Below, piece after piece: positions 42,643 through 42,771 of a stretch of 42,771 bases of DNA. The DNA comes from a virus: the IMG/VR virus record IMGVR_UViG_3300020472_000057, positions 1 to 42,771 of that record. The stretch is one strand, 5' to 3'. The translations under genes were made by a program, and so were the position numbers. Position 1 is the first letter of the stretch. Each line of letters opens with the position of its first letter. The notes beneath the pieces were generated by a model, which saw nothing but the letters and a program-made list of their open reading frames with translations, was not told the origin of the DNA and searched no databases.

Positions 42643-42753
42643 TCATTTACCCTTTTTATGCTTTTTAATAAAATTCCTTGCAGATTCTTCATTACGACAT
42701 ACTTTAAGCTGCAATCCTTCATGGATTATCATTAACTTTGTCTTGCTATTCAT
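42643..42753 (-). CDS. Small basic protein at right edge, 36 aa or longer
   Basis: 36 aa from the first clear ATG (MNSKTKLMIIHEGLQLKVCR; NEESARNFIKKHKKGK). The frame stays open upstream to the window edge (Y-Y-A-V-P-V before the Met), so the true start may lie outside and the protein may be longer. Strand-strand-helix pattern with a basic tail. Its TGA is immediately followed by element copy 4. Unrecognised. Confidence 0.5.
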   Translation of the reverse strand: MNSKTKLMIIHEGLQLKVCRNEESARNFIKKHKKGK

Positions 42754-42771
42754 CACTGGTACTGCATAGTA

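Overview
This window looks like a segment of a T4-like (Kyanoviridae-type) myovirus infecting marine cyanobacteria. The evidence is an AT-rich genome, a T4-order virion module (gp25-gp6-gp7-gp8 ... gp13-gp14-gp15-gp16), the oversized repeat-rich virion proteins typical of marine cyanomyophages, a cyanobacterial-type acyl-lipid desaturase carried as a host-metabolism gene, and a nest of tiny genes resembling those of other cyanophages. Every gene I can support is on the minus strand, so transcription runs from high to low coordinates. No tRNA, CRISPR array, integrase or insertion sequence was found.

Layout, in the direction of transcription. (a) 42771-37165: an accessory region of about two dozen small, mostly uncharacterised genes, often chained by ATGA or TAATG overlaps. 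Four copies of an almost identical 34-bp element each sit directly or nearly directly behind a stop codon and ahead of the next gene. In three cases the element, one gene and an intrinsic terminator form a compact cassette. The largest protein here (299 aa) carries nucleotidyltransferase/ligase-like motifs. (b) 37164-36181: a regulatory hub with few genes. It holds two near-consensus sigma-70 promoters on the minus strand, one on the plus strand, two 33-bp tandem iterons, and three exact TTTTCCACA boxes (the cyanobacterial DnaA-box form), two of them in a 13-bp inverted repeat. This is a candidate replication origin. (c) 36180-33835: fatty acid desaturase, an 82-aa protein, a GT-A-like glycosyltransferase and three tiny genes. 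(d) 33797-2611: baseplate wedge (gp25, gp6, a 5043-aa gp7-like protein, gp8), a 2569-aa DUF4815-type structural protein, two small proteins, neck proteins gp13 and gp14, tail sheath stabiliser gp15 and small terminase gp16. (e) 2564-1: the N-terminal 854 codons of a coiled-coil plus fibre-repeat protein that runs off the left edge.

How it fits together: the sigma-70 promoters would serve the host polymerase early in infection and drive the accessory and host-metabolism genes. A recurring CTAAATA/AATAAATA motif at gene junctions in the structural block and its neighbours looks like the cyanophage version of the T4 late promoter and would serve virion genes. The structural proteins share recurrent modules (GxGYTxxP repeats; RGxxGxxAxxH repeats), which suggests they grew by module exchange. 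All functional statements rest on reading the sequence and remembered family features; no database search was run.
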